Positions 60,787 through 64,000 of a stretch of 64,000 nucleotides of DNA are shown in pieces. The notes beneath the pieces are model-generated. The model was not told where the DNA came from. It saw nothing but the letters and a program-made list of their open reading frames with translations, and did no database searches. The translations under genes were made by a program, and so were the position numbers. Origin of the DNA: Dyadobacter sp. CY345. GTDB taxonomy: Bacteria > Bacteroidota > Bacteroidia > Cytophagales > Spirosomataceae. Position 1 is the stretch's first letter, and the number at the start of each line of letters is the position of its first letter. Location: contig NZ_JAKFFS010000001.1 of NCBI RefSeq assembly GCF_021502725.1, positions 1,302,001 through 1,366,000 of the forward strand, written 5' to 3'.

Positions 60787-61620
60787 CTAAAAAGTTGGCG
60801 GAGCTGTATTCAAGTCTGAATCCAGGAAGCTGCTAACCATGGGAATTAGTATGTCTGGTCGGGAGATCATACCTATATGGGTGGTGCCAGGCAAGATGGC
60901 TAGTTGCGATTCTGGTGTTCCGGAAATATCCCCCATTTTTCCGCCGCCTTTCGACCGGAACAATTCTAGTGCATGTTCGTAACGTACACCATCGGCATCG
61001 CCTATTGCCATGAAGATTGGAACTTTTATATTTTTAACTTCCTTCGACCAATCATATGTTTTCCGGTCAATACTGATTACTTTGTCAATGAAGGCTGAAA
61101 ACTTGGCCGGATCATTTCCCAGGCTACCATATTGTTTTTGAATGGGGCTACCAACGAACATCTCCGCATTCATGGTTTCGAAGCTTTTTTCAACCTCGGG
61201 CCACCATCCATCACTTTTATAGACACCTGATAAAATAACCAGTCGCCGCACTTGCTCAGGATGCCGGATGCTCATCTGGAAACCGACGCCAGCACCCATG
61301 CTGTAGCCCAAAACGTCAATGCTATCCAGCTTTAAATGTGTTATTAAGCCGGACAAGTCATCGGCCATATTTTCGTATGTAAACTCGCGGGGAATATCTT
61401 TAGTCCGTCCGTGCGCCTGCATCTCTGCCACAATTACTTTCCGGTCCTTTGCCAGCATTGGGATAATTCGTGCCCAATTCATGGGAATGGTCATAAACGA
61501 ATCGTGTACCATGATCAGCGGCATGCCTTCTCCGTAGACTTCGTAGTACATTTTGAGCCCGTTCACGTCGGCATAACCACTTTCGTGAGGCTTTGGAAGT
61601 TGGCTGTCGGTTGAATCCAC
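60787..61620 (-). CDS. Alpha/beta hydrolase
   Basis: This is a 277-residue protein of the alpha/beta-hydrolase fold. The nucleophile elbow is GYSMGAG with Ser107. The oxyanion-hole strand is LIMVHDSFMT, the acid is Asp208 or Asp210 in MAIGDADGV, and the base is His248 in GTTHIGM. The cap region lies at about 135-190. There is no signal peptide; the N-terminal 15 residues are polar. The family includes esterases, lactonases and haloperoxidase-like enzymes, and the substrate cannot be inferred. It is a single gene on the minus strand, convergent with the DUF3052 gene. Confidence 0.93.
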   Translation of the reverse strand: MDSTDSQLPKPHESGYADVNGLKMYYEVYGEGMPLIMVHDSFMTIPMNWARIIPMLAKDRKVIVAEMQAHGRTKDIPREFTYENMADDLSGLITHLKLDSIDVLGYSMGAGVGFQMSIRHPEQVRRLVILSGVYKSDGWWPEVEKSFETMNAEMFVGSPIQKQYGSLGNDPAKFSAFIDKVISIDRKTYDWSKEVKNIKVPIFMAIGDADGVRYEHALELFRSKGGGKMGDISGTPESQLAILPGTTHIGMISRPDILIPMVSSFLDSDLNTAPPTF

Positions 61621-61697
61621 TTTTTTCTTTTTTGTATGGTTAACTTCTTAAGTGTTCCGTTCACAAGAATTGATCGCAACTCAAAATTTGGGATTGA

Positions 61698-61799
61698 TTA
61701 GCTACAAAAACAAAGCACGCCGGAAGCAATTGCAGCTGAGGTCAGTTCATTATTATCAAAAGCCTCATTTACCGAATTAATCAATTCTTTGTTTTGCAT
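61698..61799 (-). pseudogene. Possible N-terminal fragment of a SnoaL-like protein
   Basis: A 33-codon minus-strand frame from ATG 61799 (MQNKELINSVNEAFDNNELT) resembles the first helix of SnoaL/NTF2-like proteins (typically M.NKELI..VNEAF...), then diverges (SAAIASGVLCFCS) and stops. The remaining 100 residues of such a domain are missing. The family assignment rests on a short stretch, so it is tentative. The surrounding gap (61621-62028) otherwise holds nothing I recognise. Confidence 0.3.
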
Positions 61800-62028
61800 A
61801 ATGGTATTTTAAATATAACAACTTCACCTTGCAACTACATACATAAAATATTTAAAGTCAAAATGCCAGCTCCTTTTAAAGACAGCTCCAAACAACGACC
61901 TCTCAGAAAACCTACAATATCATAACACACTTGTTCAGTCATGAGTATTGTGAAATGAAGGTTTATCTATACATTTATTAAATGACATACTTGTTTATAA
62001 AATATTTCAAAACAAAAATGGATCAGCT

Positions 62029-62454
62029 ATGTTAAGAACCAGCCCTTTTCTTTTGTTTGACGGTAATTGTGCCGAAGCAATGCGTTTTTACCATAAGTGT
62101 TTAGGAGGAGAACTGACACTTACAAAGACAAGCGATACGCCTATGAAGGATCAATTTCCAATAGAGAAACATGAAAGAATTATTTATGCTCAATTGAAGG
62201 GCGATACCATTAATATTTCTGCTACTGATTGGATGGCTTCACCAGTTTTTGTGCCGGAACAAGGGAATACAACAGCTATATACCTTACCGGCAGTTCCTA
62301 TAATGAACTAAAACCAGTATTCGATAGTCTTTCGGATGGAGCAGATAAAGATGAGCGCACCTTTATGGAATTAAGAGAAGTACCCTTCGGTGTCTTTGGC
62401 CAATTCACTGACAAGTACGGTGTATCTTGGGTTTTTAGAGGAGAAACCGCCTGA
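62029..62454 (+). CDS. VOC-family protein, PhnB/3-demethylubiquinone-type
   Basis: This is a 141-residue protein of the PhnB-like VOC subgroup: RTSPFLLFDGNCAEAMRFYH, KCLGGELTLTKTSDTPM, FPIEKHERIIYAQLKGDTIN, then YNELKPVFDSLSDGADKDER and FGQFTDKYGVSWVFRGET. The FDGNCAEAMRFY and DKYGVSW signatures place it with the group often annotated as 3-demethylubiquinone-9 3-methyltransferase domain proteins, whose real activity is unknown. Cytoplasmic and single. No operon partner is obvious. Confidence 0.9.
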   Translation: MLRTSPFLLFDGNCAEAMRFYHKCLGGELTLTKTSDTPMKDQFPIEKHERIIYAQLKGDTINISATDWMASPVFVPEQGNTTAIYLTGSSYNELKPVFDSLSDGADKDERTFMELREVPFGVFGQFTDKYGVSWVFRGETA

Positions 62455-62857
62455 TTCGTCATACTCAACTGGAATTGATGCCATAAACCAGGTTCAGTTT
62501 GAGCAGCGATTCTTCAAAATAGATGACATCTTTAGCCTGCTGACAGGCCCCAAACTTCACAGCTACTTCCTATGGCAAATTTCAAAATCCGCCCACCTGA
62601 CAGGCTATCTTAAACAGTTTTACCATTGGGGGTTCCTTCTTTTTCAAGAAAACTTCCCCGCAGTTTCTTTGCTACTTCTTTTTATTATGCGCAATTTTAA
62701 CCTAGCCTATGGTTTTGGAGATCCGGGAAAAGTGGACAATAACCAAACGTCATGCAAAAAATCAACCAATAAATCATTATAAATCAATCTGCTACAAAAA
62801 GCAAAAAAACAATCTGCGAAATTACCTGTTGAATCAGGTAAAACGGAGTGAATGCAT
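62455..62857. other. Intergenic with a possible short remnant, otherwise nothing recognised
   Basis: A 23-codon minus-strand stretch (KEVAKKLRGSFLEKEGTPNG, then KTV) at about 62609-62680 looks protein-like but is too short to name. The plus-strand frame across this gap overlaps the VOC gene in another phase and has no coding character. Confidence 0.4.
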
Positions 62858-64000
62858 ATGGAACCAAACAAAGACACAAAATCAATTGAGAATATTGAGC
62901 TGGTTTTTCTAAAACCGGAAGATTACGAGGAGATTAAGGAAATGATGATTGAGACTTATTCCAGTATGCCGGATGCTTATTGGAAAGAACATCATATCAG
63001 AACTCTTACCACTATTTTTCATGAAGGACAGGTGGGTATCCGGGTTGATAATGAACTGGCTGGATGTGCGTTATCAATTATTGTCGATTACGAGAAAGTT
63101 GATACAAAACATACCTACCGTCAAATAACCGGAAATTACAGTTTTAATACTCATACTAAAAAGGGTGATGTTCTATACGGAATTGATGTTTTTATAAGCC
63201 CTAAATTTCGCGGTCTGCGACTGGGTCGTCGTTTGTACGACTACAGAAAAGAGCTTTGTGAGAAACTAAATCTGAAGGGAATTATTTTTGGGGGCCGTAT
63301 TCCTAATTATCATCAATATGCTGATACGATCTCGCCGAAAGAGTATATTGAAAAAGTACGGAATAAGGACATACACGATCCTGTTCTGAATTTTCAATTG
63401 TCTAACGACTTTCACCCGGCCAGAATATTACAAGGCTACCTTGAAGGCGATAAAGACTCGAATGAATATGCCGTATTACTTGAATGGGATAATGTGTATT
63501 ATGAGAAAAGCTCTGATCAGGCAGCCTTCACAAAGTCAATTATCAGGTTAGGATTGATACAATGGCAGATGCGGTTGTATAATGATTTCGATGAATTGAT
63601 GCAGCAGGTTGAATATTTTGTGGATGCAGTGTCGGGTTACAGATGTGACTTTGCCCTGTTTCCTGAATTTTTCAATGCGCCTTTGATGTCGGACTATAAC
63701 CATCTTGCAGAAGCGGATGCAATAAGAAAGTTGGCAGAATATACAGAAAGAATTGTTGCCCGCTTTTCCGAGCTTGCCATCTCCTATAATATTAATATCA
63801 TTACCGGGAGTATGCCTGAGGTGGTTGATAACAGTCTCTACAACGTAGGTTATTTATGCAAAAGAGATGGAGGAATTGAACGGTTCGAAAAGTTGCACGT
63901 AACGCCGGATGAGGCAAAGGTATGGGGTATGCAAGGCGGTAGTGCCTTGAAAACATTCAATACTGATTGCGGAAAAATTGGTATCCTTATTTGTTATGAC
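62858..64000 (+). CDS. GNAT-carbon-nitrogen hydrolase fusion, 3' end outside window
   Basis: From ATG 62858 the frame stays open to the end of the window, 381 codons so far. Residues 10-210 are a GNAT acetyltransferase domain (MPDAYWKEHHIRTLTTIFHE; acetyl-CoA loop FISPKFRGLRLGRRLYDYRK). From about 228 a carbon-nitrogen hydrolase (nitrilase-superfamily) domain begins, with the catalytic triad visible: E270 in ALFPEFF, K345 in EKLHVTP and C379 in ILICYD. This is the known bifunctional architecture of GNAT/carbon-nitrogen hydrolase proteins; the amide substrate is unknown. The start has no clear Shine-Dalgarno sequence. The true C-terminus lies beyond the window. Confidence 0.92.
   Translation, partial: MEPNKDTKSIENIELVFLKPEDYEEIKEMMIETYSSMPDAYWKEHHIRTLTTIFHEGQVGIRVDNELAGCALSIIVDYEKVDTKHTYRQITGNYSFNTHTKKGDVLYGIDVFISPKFRGLRLGRRLYDYRKELCEKLNLKGIIFGGRIPNYHQYADTISPKEYIEKVRNKDIHDPVLNFQLSNDFHPARILQGYLEGDKDSNEYAVLLEWDNVYYEKSSDQAAFTKSIIRLGLIQWQMRLYNDFDELMQQVEYFVDAVSGYRCDFALFPEFFNAPLMSDYNHLAEADAIRKLAEYTERIVARFSELAISYNINIITGSMPEVVDNSLYNVGYLCKRDGGIERFEKLHVTPDEAKVWGMQGGSALKTFNTDCGKIGILICYD

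Noticed and set aside
62390-62782. 130-codon plus-strand frame after the VOC gene
   Set aside because: Overlaps the VOC gene in another phase and has low-complexity, non-protein-like composition.
1-64000. Restriction, toxin-antitoxin, CRISPR or other phage-defence genes
   Set aside because: No nuclease, methyltransferase, Cas, toxin or repeat-spacer pattern was seen; the accessory genes present do not form a recognisable defence set.

Overview
The window looks like the chromosome of a Bacteroidota member, most likely Cytophagales and close to Dyadobacter or Spirosomaceae. This is inferred from SusC/SusD pairs, PAS/GAF hybrid histidine kinases, cytochrome/DUF1501 proteins of the planctomycete type, CRTAC1-like VCBS lipoproteins, the weak role of Shine-Dalgarno sequences and TAnnTTTG-type -7 promoter boxes. 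No rRNA, complete tRNA, CRISPR array or intact insertion sequence is visible.

Layout. 1-5.8 kb is a scarred accessory zone. It holds the end of a hybrid kinase, a shattered paralogue cut in its H-box and joined directly to a fragment of an SRAP gene, small ORFs around a 33-bp perfect palindrome and its near copy, a MobC-like ribbon-helix-helix protein without a relaxase, a lone receiver protein, and two tRNA/tmRNA 3'-end fragments followed by a strong terminator. 6.3-10.4 kb carries redox and stress genes: an MDR oxidoreductase with an AraC regulator, and a Crp-type regulator with an SDR, the last two sharing an operator-like dyad. 10.9-32.6 kb reads as a sugar or glycan locus: three extracytoplasmic cytochrome/DUF1501 proteins, SusC, SusD, a VCBS/UnbV lipoprotein, aldose 1-epimerase, an AraC regulator, a sugar-porter MFS transporter and a giant DUF5107-TPR protein, closed by a 19-bp-stem bidirectional terminator.

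32.7-38.6 kb (minus strand) has an ECF sigma factor, an overlapping membrane-anchored putative anti-sigma/barrel protein, a PepSY-like lipoprotein and a GH2 glycosidase. 38.9-46.2 kb is a compact operon of a TonB-dependent receptor and two paralogous YncE-propeller/phosphoesterase fusions. A DUF1593 remnant and four small exported proteins follow. 49.9-58.7 kb is a second redox block: AraC, MDR reductase, NmrA-like protein, old-yellow-enzyme reductase, HxlR, two SDRs and a second AraC. Here a 19-bp sequence recurs at identical spacing before two promoters, and a 31-bp dyad sits between the HxlR gene and its divergent SDR. 59.1-64 kb has small enzymes (RibD-like reductase, VOC proteins, DUF3052, alpha/beta hydrolase) and a GNAT-carbon-nitrogen hydrolase fusion that runs off the end.

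The main themes are (i) uptake and possibly oxidation of a carbohydrate, (ii) two related clusters of NAD(P)H/flavin reductases under AraC, HxlR and Crp-type control, probably for reactive carbonyls or electrophiles, and (iii) extensive gene decay at the borders. All functions are inferred from sequence reading alone; no database search was possible.
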